DNA of 32,816 nucleotides, taken from contig ONIT01000018.1 in assembly GCA_900317945.1 (NCBI GenBank), forward strand, positions 1 through 32,816, read 5' to 3'. The translations under genes were made by a program, and so were the position numbers. Below the pieces are notes generated by a model. The model searched no databases. It was not told the origin of the DNA and was given only the letters and a program-made list of their open reading frames with translations. Source of the DNA: an uncultured Pseudomonadota bacterium. GTDB taxonomy: Bacteria; Pseudomonadota; Gammaproteobacteria; Enterobacterales; Succinivibrionaceae. Shown here piece after piece: positions 7,558 through 14,298 of this stretch; position 1 is the stretch's first letter; each line of letters begins with the position of its first letter.

Positions 7558-8221
7558 CGCATTCACACCGGTTGTACTGAAGCTCCTCTGGACCGCGACT
7601 CTGGAGACCGTCTACATGACGTTCGCCTCAGGGTTCTTCGGGGCGCTCTTCGGCATTCCCCTCGGGGTCCTCCTCTTTACGACGAGGCCGGGGCAGATCT
7701 TCGAGCACAAGTGGCTCAACCACGCGCTCTCCGCCATCGTGAACCTCGGAAGGTCCGTGCCGTTCGTGATCCTCCTCGTGGCGATCATCCCGTTCACCAT
7801 GCTGCTCCTCGGGACCTTCATCGGCACGACCGCGGCGATAGTACCACTCAGCGTCTCGGCGATTCCGCTCGTCGCGAGGCTTGTCGAGGGAGCGCTCCTT
7901 GACGTTCCCGCCGGGCTCACCGAGGCTGCGCGCTCCATGGGGGCCTCAAAGCTCCAGATCGTCTGGAAGTTCCTTCTTCCCGAGGCGACTCCGAGCCTTA
8001 TCAACACCATGACCATTACCCTGGTGTCGCTCGTCAACTACTCGGCGATGGCAGGAACGGTCGGAGGCGGCGGCCTGGGCTACGTCGGCATACAGTGGGG
8101 CTACCAGACCTACAATCCCCCGATCCTGATCGCGACCATCGTAATCCTGGTTGTCATGGTACAGGCGATACAGCTTACAGGCGACGCGCTGGTGGCGCAT
8201 TTCAGGCACCGCCCACGCTAG
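7550..8221 (+). CDS. metI: Methionine ABC transporter permease MetI
   Basis: 223 aa, close to the 217 of E. coli MetI, with about five transmembrane helices. MetI is the inner-membrane channel half of the MetNIQ importer. The EAA loop that docks on MetN is visible as EAARSMGASKLQIVWKFLLPEA (split here by eye at EAARSMGAS). The start is ATG 7550, inside the end of metN, with GGAGG nine bases before it. A longer reading from 7526 would add residues with no family match. Confidence 0.95.
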   Translation: MFSAFTPVVLKLLWTATLETVYMTFASGFFGALFGIPLGVLLFTTRPGQIFEHKWLNHALSAIVNLGRSVPFVILLVAIIPFTMLLLGTFIGTTAAIVPLSVSAIPLVARLVEGALLDVPAGLTEAARSMGASKLQIVWKFLLPEATPSLINTMTITLVSLVNYSAMAGTVGGGGLGYVGIQWGYQTYNPPILIATIVILVVMVQAIQLTGDALVAHFRHRPR

Positions 8222-8240
8222 GAAAGAATTCATCTGAAAA

Positions 8241-8264
8241 GCCGGGCATCATCCGGTGCCCGGC
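8241..8264 (+). other. Intercistronic hairpin between metI and metQ
   Basis: GCCGGGCA (8241-8248) pairs perfectly with TGCCCGGC (8257-8264) around an 8-nt loop. No T tract follows. Such hairpins before a binding-protein gene often set higher expression by stabilising the downstream or upstream mRNA segment; that role is inferred here. Confidence 0.6.
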
Positions 8265-8283
8265 ATAAGTTAAGGAGAGAAAC

Positions 8284-9087
8284 ATGAGAAACACCATGAG
8301 AAAAATCGCAGCGGCGCTCGCTGCAGGCGCACTGATCTTCTCCGCCGGAGCATTCGCGAAGGACGGACATATCAAGGTCGGCGTAATCACGGGACCCGAG
8401 TTCCAGATCGCGGAGACGGTAAAGCAGATCGCGAAGGAGAAATACTCCCTTGAGGTCGAGCTGGTGCCGTTCACCGAATACGTGCCGGTAAACGTCGCGC
8501 TCGAGAGCAAGGAGCTTGACGCAAACGCCATACAGCACTATCCGTACCTTGCTGAGCAGTCAAAGGACCGCGGCTGGACCGATCTGGTTGTCGTCGGCAA
8601 CACCTTCGTCTACCCGATGGCCGCATACTCCCACAAGATCAAGAGCCTTGAGGAGGTGAAGGACGGCATGACCGTTGCCATCCCTTCGGACAAGACCAAT
8701 GAGGGAAGGGCCCTGCTCCTCCTCCAGGCCAAGGGCCTCATCACCCTGAAGAACCCGAAGGATCTCAACTCCAGCATTCTTGACATCGTTGAGAACCCGA
8801 AGAACCTCAACATCAAGACCATCGACGGAAACCTGATCCCGAGAGCGCTCTCGCAGCTTGACTTCGCCGTCATCAACAACACCTTTGCCGGCCAGGGCGG
8901 CCTCACCATCGAGAAGGACGGCATTTTCGTCGAGGACGCTGACTCCCCGTACGTCAACATCATCGTCGCGAGGAAGGACAACGCCGATGATCCTGACGTC
9001 AAGAACTTCGTCAAAGCCTACAACGACGAGAAGACCTACGAGGCGGCCAAGAAGCTCTTCGGCGAGGTTGTGAAGGGCTGGAAATAG
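8284..9087 (+). CDS. metQ: Methionine-binding protein MetQ, apparently soluble
   Basis: 267 aa. It is the periplasmic substrate-binding protein of the MetNIQ importer and closely matches the NlpA/MetQ family: HIKVGVITGPEFQ, TEYVPVNVALESKELDANAIQHYPYL, VVVGNTFVYPMAAYS, DGIFVEDADSPYVNIIVARKDN. The signal sequence AAALAAGALIFSAGAFA-KDG looks like an ordinary type I signal. There is no lipobox cysteine, although E. coli MetQ is a lipoprotein. GGAG lies about eight bases before ATG 8284, which favours this start over the Met five codons later. A strong terminator follows. Confidence 0.95.
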   Translation: MRNTMRKIAAALAAGALIFSAGAFAKDGHIKVGVITGPEFQIAETVKQIAKEKYSLEVELVPFTEYVPVNVALESKELDANAIQHYPYLAEQSKDRGWTDLVVVGNTFVYPMAAYSHKIKSLEEVKDGMTVAIPSDKTNEGRALLLLQAKGLITLKNPKDLNSSILDIVENPKNLNIKTIDGNLIPRALSQLDFAVINNTFAGQGGLTIEKDGIFVEDADSPYVNIIVARKDNADDPDVKNFVKAYNDEKTYEAAKKLFGEVVKGWK

Positions 9088-9094
9088 CCTGAGC

Positions 9095-9120
9095 CTCTGA
9101 GGGGCCTTCAGCCCCCAGAG
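9095..9120 (+). other. Hairpin after metQ
   Basis: CTCTG-A-GGGG pairs with CCCC-CAGAG with one bulge around a 7-nt loop, just after the metQ stop. There is no T tract. It probably works with the terminator 16 bases further on. Confidence 0.4.
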
Positions 9121-9135
9121 AGCCTGAAATGACGA

Positions 9136-9170
9136 AGGGCGCGGGACTCAGTCCTGCGCCCTTTTTCTTT
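9136..9170 (+). terminator. Intrinsic terminator of metNIQ
   Basis: An 11-bp stem with one G-T pair (9136-9146 with 9152-9162), a 5-nt loop CTCAG and a TTTTCTTTG tail. Confidence 0.85.
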
Positions 9171-9207
9171 GTTTGTTTTGCTCTTCAGCAGGCAGAAAGC
9201 CGGGAGA

Positions 9208-9681
9208 TCAGAGAGAGTCCCTCATGCCCTCAAGGTCGTAGAGCGTCTTGGTGTTGAGCTCCAGCTCGGTCGCGTACATGTTGCTGTTGACCGGGTACTG
9301 CCTGATGACTCTCGCGCCGCGGATGATGCCGATGACCGAGGTCTTGAGCTCATTTGACTGCTCGGTGAGGCGGCCTACTGTCGAATTTCCGTCGATCTCC
9401 ACTCCGTACACCTGGGCGGTGAGCTCCTTGTAGGCCTCAAGCTTCGAGACATGCATGGCCTGCAGGATCTTCTCGTCGCGGGTCCTGCCCTTCTGTATGT
9501 TGATGAGGCCGTAGCCCACGGCATGAAGCACCGGGTAGTTCTCCGGCTGATCTCCCCCGTAGGTCACAACCTCGTCGCCGCCGAAGAACGACTTCACGCT
9601 CTGGCAGGATGCAAGGAGGGGGATCGATGCGGCAAGGGCCACGGCAGCGGCCAGGGCCGCAGCTTTTCTTATTTTAGTCAT
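9208..9681 (-). CDS. flgP: Outer-membrane flagellar lipoprotein FlgP (LPP20 family)
   Basis: 157 aa from ATG 9681. The signal ends in LLAS-C (Cys26), a lipobox. The mature part has the LPP20/FlgP pattern: YPVLHAVGYG, AMHVSKLEAYKELTAQVYGVEID, IRGARVIRQYP and the C-terminal YATELELNTKTLYDL. In Vibrio, FlgP forms part of the H-ring and basal disk at the outer membrane and is needed for motility. The ATG lies inside the last codons of flgO (8-base overlap), with GGAGG seven bases before it, so translation is coupled. The frame is open upstream to 9723, but that part lies inside flgO and lacks signal-peptide character. Confidence 0.85.
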   Translation of the reverse strand: MTKIRKAAALAAAVALAASIPLLASCQSVKSFFGGDEVVTYGGDQPENYPVLHAVGYGLINIQKGRTRDEKILQAMHVSKLEAYKELTAQVYGVEIDGNSTVGRLTEQSNELKTSVIGIIRGARVIRQYPVNSNMYATELELNTKTLYDLEGMRDSL

Positions 9682-10513
9682 CCCAGAACCTCCACCACTT
9701 CTTCTGCTTTCTGTATTCCTCAACCGAATTGTTTTCCCTTATGACAAGGCCATTGCCGTCAGCCGCTGCCTGTCTCGGCGGAAGGCAGCCGCTCTGGCAC
9801 ACCGGGCCGTTCCCCGGGGTTACCTTCTGCCCGCCCCTGCCGGCTGACTTCACGCTGCCGCTCCCGGAAGAGCTACTGCCTGCGCCTGACGCGCTGCCTC
9901 CCTTCCCGGAGGAGCCAATTGACGCGGAGTGCTCGACATAGGCCTCATACGGCACGTACTTGTAGGGAATGAAGCCGATGGCCGTTGCCTCGACGCTTCT
10001 CGACCTGAAGCTCTCGATGCGGGCGTTCACCACGTAGCCCTTGCTGTTACGCTGTATGGTTCCCGCAAGTACCCTCGATGCCGGGAACTTCTTCGCGAGC
10101 TTCGCGAAATCCCTGCTGTAGACAAAGTCGCCCTGCGGAGTAACCGAGACGTTCCCGGTCATGTGGAAGTCCGCGACCGGCTCGCCGCGGCGGTGCATCT
10201 CGTGGATGAAGTCCTCCTGTATGGCCCGGGAGAGCCTCGTGGTTCCCCTCATGTCGTCGAGGTTCACGAAGGTCGCGATGATGAGCTGGTCTGGCTTCTC
10301 GGTGGTCTTCACCCTGGTCCTCACCAGATCCTCGGCCATGTCAGAGACGATTTTGTTGAGCTCGAGGCCGGAGGTCTTCTGCTCGTCGTAATAAGGCTCT
10401 ATCCTGTTCCCGTCAATGCGCGGGTTGGCCGAGTTCTCAGGCTTTGAGGCGGTCGCCTGGCAGCCTGCGGCCAGTGCTCCCGCCATAATCAGCATCAGAC
10501 AGCGCTTAAGCAT
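9674..10513 (-). CDS. flgO: Flagellar outer-membrane lipoprotein FlgO
   Basis: 279 aa. The lipobox is LAAG-C at Cys18. The conserved FlgO domain follows (LIIATFVNLDDMRGTTRLSRAIQEDF, MTGNVSVTPQGDFVYSRDFAKLAKKF, VLAGTIQRNSKGYVVNARI). FlgO helps build the H-ring around polar flagella. After about residue 190 there is a Ser/Gly-rich linker and a tail with two cysteines (CQSGC) and a WWRFWDD end, which I do not recognise as part of the family core. A GGGGGG-type ribosome-binding site lies three bases before the ATG. A sigma54 promoter lies about 60 bases upstream. It forms an operon with flgP. Confidence 0.85.
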   Translation of the reverse strand: MLKRCLMLIMAGALAAGCQATASKPENSANPRIDGNRIEPYYDEQKTSGLELNKIVSDMAEDLVRTRVKTTEKPDQLIIATFVNLDDMRGTTRLSRAIQEDFIHEMHRRGEPVADFHMTGNVSVTPQGDFVYSRDFAKLAKKFPASRVLAGTIQRNSKGYVVNARIESFRSRSVEATAIGFIPYKYVPYEAYVEHSASIGSSGKGGSASGAGSSSSGSGSVKSAGRGGQKVTPGNGPVCQSGCLPPRQAAADGNGLVIRENNSVEEYRKQKKWWRFWDD

Positions 10514-10559
10514 AGTCCCCCCGGTAATAATCTCAGTGTCTGTATTTTAAGCGTGTTTT

Positions 10560-10575
10560 TGCAAAAAATCTGCCA
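10560..10575 (-). promoter_or_regulatory. Sigma54 promoter of flgO-flgP
   Basis: On the minus strand TGGCAG-ATTTT-TTGCA. The GG and GC pairs have the exact -24/-12 spacing, and only one base departs from TGGCAC-N5-TTGCA. The predicted start is about 40 bases before the flgO ATG. Confidence 0.75.
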
Positions 10576-10604
10576 GACCTGCGCCAAATAACCGTACAGC
10601 GCTC

Positions 10605-10620
10605 CGGCACGCCGTTTGCT
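10605..10620 (+). promoter_or_regulatory. Sigma54 promoter of flgT
   Basis: CGGCAC-GCCGT-TTGCT on the plus strand, with GG at 10606-10607 and GC at 10618-10619 in the correct -24/-12 spacing. It is divergent from the flgO sigma54 promoter, with the two -24 elements about 31 bases apart, so both may share upstream activator sites. Confidence 0.7.
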
Positions 10621-10700
10621 GTATCTTGGATACTGCCCTGGAGGCGCTCTGATGAGCCCGCGGGCCTTATGGAGTAAAATCGCGGGAAAAGAGGATTCTT

Positions 10701-11876
10701 ATGATGAAGAAAAGCGTATTGGCCGCAGCACTGCTTGCGCTGATGGCAGCTCCTGCAATGGCGCTGCAGGTCGAGGTTACGGGCACAGCTCCCGTCATCT
10801 CGGAGAATTTCGAGGCAGCCCGCACCCGCGCCATCGAGGACGGCCTCAGGCAGGCCCTCCGTGAGACCGGCGGCACGCTCTCGGCCGCCTCTGAGCTCGC
10901 GGAGAAGTACCGCCCGGGGATGCCGGTTGCCGGAAAGGGAGACATCAGATCATTCAGGCTTATAGAGGAGCGGCGCAATCAGAAGCGGGTGAAGGTCACC
11001 TTGCGCGTCTTCCTCACTCCCCACAAGGCCGGCTGCCGCAGGGGAACCTACGCCAAGTCAATTGTAACCACCAAGTTCAGCTACGGCGGAGAGGACGTGC
11101 TGCAGGCAACCGCCGGGCAGCTTGACGGGCTCAACACCATCATCACCGAGCGCCTCACCGAGAAGCTGGGATCCGACAGCGCCTACCTTGCCGCCCTCCC
11201 CTGGATCGACGCGGACCTTGGGCTCGGCAGCACCTCTCTTACAAGAGAGAGAGTCAGGACCGGTGAGAGGGACAGGGGCGCGGAGGTAAGGTACCTTGCC
11301 GAGCAGAGCGACAGCCAGTATGTCGCAGCGGCGGTAATCGAGGATCTCTCGCTCCTTCCCCCGGAGGGAAATTTCCTGACGAAGAACTTCAATGATCCGG
11401 TCAGGAACTTCTCGGTAACGCTAACGCTCTATGACGGTCTCACCGGGCAGCAGGTCCTCCGGAGGAGATACTCAGAGCAGGCCCTCTGGGAGGACTCCGG
11501 CGCGCCGCTCAGCGCCTCGAACCCCAAGTTCTGGCAGGGAGAGTACGGGAGGAAGCTTGACTCGCTCCTTGACTCGATGGCGCAGGACATCAGGCTCTAC
11601 ACCATGTGCCGGAGCCCGGCCGCCAGGATTGTGGCGGTAGACGGCGTCCTATACCACATCAACCTCGGGGCGATGAACGGCATAAGGAAAGGCGACAGGT
11701 TTGAGATCAGGCACCTCTCCGACTTCACCGGGAAAGGCGAGCTTCCGAGGAAGAGGAGCTTCCCGAGCGGCACCTTCATGAAGGCCGTGCAGGTTGAGGA
11801 GGACGGAGCGGTGCTCCGCGCCGAGGGGCAGCCCTCGGAGAGCATTCAGATCGGGGATCTGGCGATACTGCAGTAA
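10701..11876 (+). CDS. flgT: Flagellar H-ring protein FlgT
   Basis: 391 aa with a clear signal peptide (MMKKSVLAAALLALMAAPAMA). In Vibrio, FlgT forms the middle and outer H-ring and is needed to assemble the T-ring and to anchor the sheathed polar flagellum. The N-terminal domain shows the FlgT pattern NFEAARTRAIEDGLRQALRETGG. The middle domain has ADLGLGSTSLTRERV and FSVTLTLYDGLTGQQVLRRRYSEQA. The C-terminal domain AARIVAVDGVLYHINLGAMNG with IRKGDRFEI is typical. A GAGGA site lies six bases before the ATG. Transcription probably comes from the sigma54 promoter about 80 bases upstream. It is divergent from flgO-flgP. Confidence 0.9.
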   Translation: MMKKSVLAAALLALMAAPAMALQVEVTGTAPVISENFEAARTRAIEDGLRQALRETGGTLSAASELAEKYRPGMPVAGKGDIRSFRLIEERRNQKRVKVTLRVFLTPHKAGCRRGTYAKSIVTTKFSYGGEDVLQATAGQLDGLNTIITERLTEKLGSDSAYLAALPWIDADLGLGSTSLTRERVRTGERDRGAEVRYLAEQSDSQYVAAAVIEDLSLLPPEGNFLTKNFNDPVRNFSVTLTLYDGLTGQQVLRRRYSEQALWEDSGAPLSASNPKFWQGEYGRKLDSLLDSMAQDIRLYTMCRSPAARIVAVDGVLYHINLGAMNGIRKGDRFEIRHLSDFTGKGELPRKRSFPSGTFMKAVQVEEDGAVLRAEGQPSESIQIGDLAILQ

Positions 11877-11907
11877 AGAACGGATGACTCCTGTAAGCCA
11901 GAAAAAG

Positions 11908-11934
11908 GGAAAGGCCGCGTAACGCGGCCTTTCC
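11908..11934. terminator. Bidirectional terminator between flgT and the WYL regulator
   Basis: A perfect 12-bp stem (11908-11919 with 11923-11934) and a TAA loop. On the minus strand it is followed by CTTTTTC; on the plus strand the T residues lie inside the stem end. It serves the two convergent genes. Confidence 0.75.
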
Positions 11935-11991
11935 ATTAGGTAAAGGAGATGAACGCGGCCCGGAGCCGCATTCCCCTCCCTGCCTTAAGGA

Positions 11992-13032
11992 TTACGGCAG
12001 AACGCTGTCGATTCCGGCAGTCCTCTCAGCCCAGTCCTCGGGCTTTATGACCTGTACGTGGCTGCCCCACTTCTGCAGGAACCAGTACATCTCGGCCCAG
12101 CCGCCTGCCTTGAAGCTTACCGTCAGGGTTCCGTCGTTGTTCTCGCGGAGCTTCTGCCCGGCGTGGAAATGGTACTCCTTGGCGCGCTTTGCGGCGAACT
12201 GGTCGAACTTCCACTCCACCTCGAACGGCTCCTCATGGAAAATGCCGAAGTCATTCTTGGTGTAGTTCTCAACGCCCTTGTCCTGAGGATTGGCGATGAA
12301 GAAGTCATCAGTCATGCTGGTCTTCGTCATGCGGTCAATGCGGTAGTAGTGAGGAGCGTCCTCCTGTCCCTCAGGCTTTGAGACCCCGTCAGGATAGTGC
12401 TTGCGCGCAACAAGGTAGGCTCTCTGGTCATTGTAGATGACGCCGATAGGCTCAAGGCGCAGGCCCTGCTCCAGGCCCTCGTCGCTGGTGCGGCGGTAGT
12501 CGGTCTCCAGGACGCGGTTGCCGCGGACGGCCTCCTCAATCGCGGTGATGACGTCATCATCGGTCTTGACCTCAGGCCCTGCGTGCTTCTTGACCGCAAC
12601 GGCGTTCTTGTCACGGGCGAGATCCTTGAAGACCTCGGTGTCATGCGCGAGCCCGGCGAGCTTGAGCTGGGTACAGTAGGTGCGTATCCTGCTGATGCAT
12701 TTGCGCAGCCTGTTCGCGTCGCGCGAGTTGCCGTTCGCGGTTACCTGCTCATAGACGCGGTCAAGGACCTCGAGATCCTCGCGCGAGAAGTCAACGAGCA
12801 GCGATTTCTTGAGAACAGGAACAAGAGAGAAATACTTGAACCTGCCGCGGCGGGTCATGATGAGCGCGTCAGGAAAATACTCCCTCACGTCATCTATCCA
12901 CCGCTGTACTGAACGGAAGTCCTTCTTGAAAACTTCCATGAGATCGCTGAAAGACACCCCCTCAGGATGCGCCTGAAGGAAATAAATGAGATCCAGTATC
13001 TCGAGCTTGCTTATTCTGTTGCGTCCTGCCAT
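11992..13032 (-). CDS. WYL-domain transcriptional regulator (YafY type)
   Basis: 346 aa. The N-terminal winged-helix/HTH-like region (about residues 8-65) is followed by a linker, a WYL-type domain (about 155-245, with RLEPIGVIYNDQRAYLVARKHY and PHYYRIDRM) and a C-terminal WCX-type domain (about 270-340, VSFKAGGWAEMYWFLQKWGSHVQVI). WYL proteins bind small ligands or nucleic acids and control diverse genes, including DNA damage and phage-defence loci. No target is visible here because it stands alone between convergent and same-strand neighbours. Direct repeats around its promoter suggest it controls itself. The literal WYL tripeptide is absent. Confidence 0.8.
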   Translation of the reverse strand: MAGRNRISKLEILDLIYFLQAHPEGVSFSDLMEVFKKDFRSVQRWIDDVREYFPDALIMTRRGRFKYFSLVPVLKKSLLVDFSREDLEVLDRVYEQVTANGNSRDANRLRKCISRIRTYCTQLKLAGLAHDTEVFKDLARDKNAVAVKKHAGPEVKTDDDVITAIEEAVRGNRVLETDYRRTSDEGLEQGLRLEPIGVIYNDQRAYLVARKHYPDGVSKPEGQEDAPHYYRIDRMTKTSMTDDFFIANPQDKGVENYTKNDFGIFHEEPFEVEWKFDQFAAKRAKEYHFHAGQKLRENNDGTLTVSFKAGGWAEMYWFLQKWGSHVQVIKPEDWAERTAGIDSVLP

Positions 13033-13105
13033 ATCCCCACCCCCATGGAAAATATCCTGCCCCGCCTGTATTAATTATTGTAGATTAATGGTCAGGGCAG
13101 CGACA

Positions 13106-13123
13106 TTGACTGATACAGTAAAC
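13106..13123 (+). repeat. Direct repeat copy 1 (TTGACTGA-N4-GTAAAC)
   Basis: TTGACTGATACAGTAAAC. It shares 14 of 18 positions with 13153-13170, with the eight-base and six-base ends identical. It lies just downstream of the predicted start of the WYL gene transcript and runs into the palindrome AGTAAACGTTTGCT. Confidence 0.55.
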
Positions 13124-13141
13124 GTTTGCTTGTAGCATTTG

Positions 13142-13169
13142 ATTATATGATTTTGACTGAATTTGTAAA
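13142..13169 (-). promoter_or_regulatory. Candidate promoter of the WYL regulator gene
   Basis: On the minus strand TTTACA (13169-13164), a 16-base spacer and TATAAT (13147-13142). The leader would be about 100 bases. The -35 element lies inside direct repeat copy 2. Confidence 0.5.
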
Positions 13170-13170
13170 C
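13153..13170 (+). repeat. Direct repeat copy 2 (TTGACTGA-N4-GTAAAC)
   Basis: TTGACTGAATTTGTAAAC, offset by 47 bases from copy 1. It overlaps the -35 element of the candidate WYL gene promoter, which suits a repressor site. Confidence 0.55.
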
Positions 13171-13348
13171 TATTTCAAGTATCTAGGGCAAAAGAAAAAT
13201 CTACACCAAAGGGCAGGTTATGGCGTGTATTTTTGGTCAGGGGTGGGGTAATCAGCTCAAAATATGACCGGTAGAACAAGCGTCACGGATAATATTCCCA
13301 TGGGGATGAATCCTCATGAATTCAATGAGCCGGCAGTAAAAAGAACGT

Positions 13349-13379
13349 AAAAAATGTCTGATTTGTGATTCATCAGACA
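13349..13379 (-). terminator. Intrinsic terminator downstream of tag
   Basis: On the minus strand TGTCTGAT and ATCAGACA form a perfect 8-bp stem with a 9-nt loop, followed by TTTTTT. It ends transcription from tag and would include the stop codon of the 60-aa ORF. Confidence 0.7.
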
Positions 13380-13555
13380 AAGTCCGGCGCCTGCCTGCCG
13401 TCTTTGCGGCATCCGGGCCGCACCCGGGTGGTTGGGGCTGCCCTGGAAGGCACAACAGGGTCAGATTTTAGTTTATCCGGATTTCCGATATAACAGAATT
13501 CTGCTGAAAAACTGCCAATGATCACGAAAGAAAGCAAAAACCGCTGCAGGCACAT
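13373..13555 (-). CDS. Doubtful 60-aa ORF with a hydrophobic N-terminus
   Basis: It starts six bases after the tag stop codon and ends inside the terminator hairpin. The N-terminus (RFLLSFVIIGSFSAEFC) looks like a signal or membrane segment; the rest is Pro/Arg-rich with no family I recognise. There is no ribosome-binding site, and a 60-codon frame can occur by chance, so it may simply be the tag 3' untranslated region. The stop codon lying in the terminator stem, as for flgN, is the only positional support. Confidence 0.25.
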   Translation of the reverse strand: MCLQRFLLSFVIIGSFSAEFCYIGNPDKLKSDPVVPSRAAPTTRVRPGCRKDGRQAPDFV

Positions 13556-13561
13556 GAGTGA

Positions 13562-14188
13562 TTACGGCTCCTCAGTGAGGATCTTGCATGGGCAGACCTC
13601 AAGGTGATCATCCGTAACGCCTATGGCCTGCAGGAAGGAATAGACGATGACCGGGCCGCAGAAGACAAAGCCCCGGCGCCTGAGATCGGCGCTCACTTTC
13701 CTTGAAAGCCCGTCCTCCGCCGGAATGTCAGAAAGCGCTCTGGGATGATGAACAACCCTTCTCCCCTCGGTGAAATGCCAGACGTAGCTGTCAAAGCTCC
13801 TGAACTCACCGCCTTCAAGGAGCGCGCGTAAGGCCTTCGCGTTCCTCACGACCGCCATGACCTTCTGCCTGTTCCTGATAATGCCGGGATTTTGCATGGC
13901 GGCGGAGAGCTCGTCCTCAGTCATCCCGAGGATCGCATCGGGGGAGAAGCAGTGGAACACCCTGCGGTACTCCTTCTCTTTTCTGAGGATGGTGAGCCAG
14001 GAGAGCCCCGCCTGCTGCCCCTCGAGGCAGAGCATGGCAAAGAGCTCAGTGTCGTCGTGCACCGGGCGGCACCAGCGCGTGTCGTGGTATGAAATGGCAA
14101 GAGGATCGCCCTTTCCCCAGGCGGCGCACTCACTGCGCAGTTTCTCCTCCTCTGGCGTGAGCGCACTCTCAGGCTCTGCTGACATCAT
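13562..14188 (-). CDS. tag: DNA-3-methyladenine glycosylase I
   Basis: 208 aa. Tag removes 3-methyladenine from alkylated DNA in base excision repair. It shows the family N-terminal motif (CAAWGKGDPLAISYHDTRW, then DDTELFAMLCLEGQQAGLSW and TILRKEKEYR). The likely zinc ligands are C21, H35, H195 and C199, matching the Cys/His/His/Cys set of E. coli Tag. Two Met codons are in tandem (14188 and 14185) behind a CGGAG site, and spacing slightly favours 14185. It follows rubrerythrin with a terminator between, so it probably has its own promoter. Confidence 0.92.
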   Translation of the reverse strand: MMSAEPESALTPEEEKLRSECAAWGKGDPLAISYHDTRWCRPVHDDTELFAMLCLEGQQAGLSWLTILRKEKEYRRVFHCFSPDAILGMTEDELSAAMQNPGIIRNRQKVMAVVRNAKALRALLEGGEFRSFDSYVWHFTEGRRVVHHPRALSDIPAEDGLSRKVSADLRRRGFVFCGPVIVYSFLQAIGVTDDHLEVCPCKILTEEP

Positions 14189-14218
14189 GAATTCTCCGGA
14201 TATGTCCCTTCAGCGGAA

Positions 14219-14250
14219 AGAAAAAGGCGGCAGGCAACGCCCACCGCCCC
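14219..14250 (-). terminator. Terminator after rubrerythrin
   Basis: On the minus strand a GGCGG/CCGCC stem extended by GGGC/GCC pairs with small mismatches, followed by TTTTTCTTTC. Confidence 0.65.
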
Positions 14251-14298
14251 TTAATCATCCTATGCCGCAGGAGAATTCCCCGCAGGGCTCAGGGATGA

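Larger units (their letters stand above)
13033..13348. other. Non-coding control region upstream of the WYL regulator
   Basis: I see no convincing gene here. The region is AT-rich compared with its neighbours. It holds a candidate promoter for the regulator gene, an 18-bp direct repeat pair, an AAACGTTT-centred palindrome (13118-13131), a pair of ATTAAT boxes (13070-13075 and 13084-13089) and a CTCAT-GAATTCA-ATGAG inverted repeat near 13313-13330. Confidence 0.5.
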
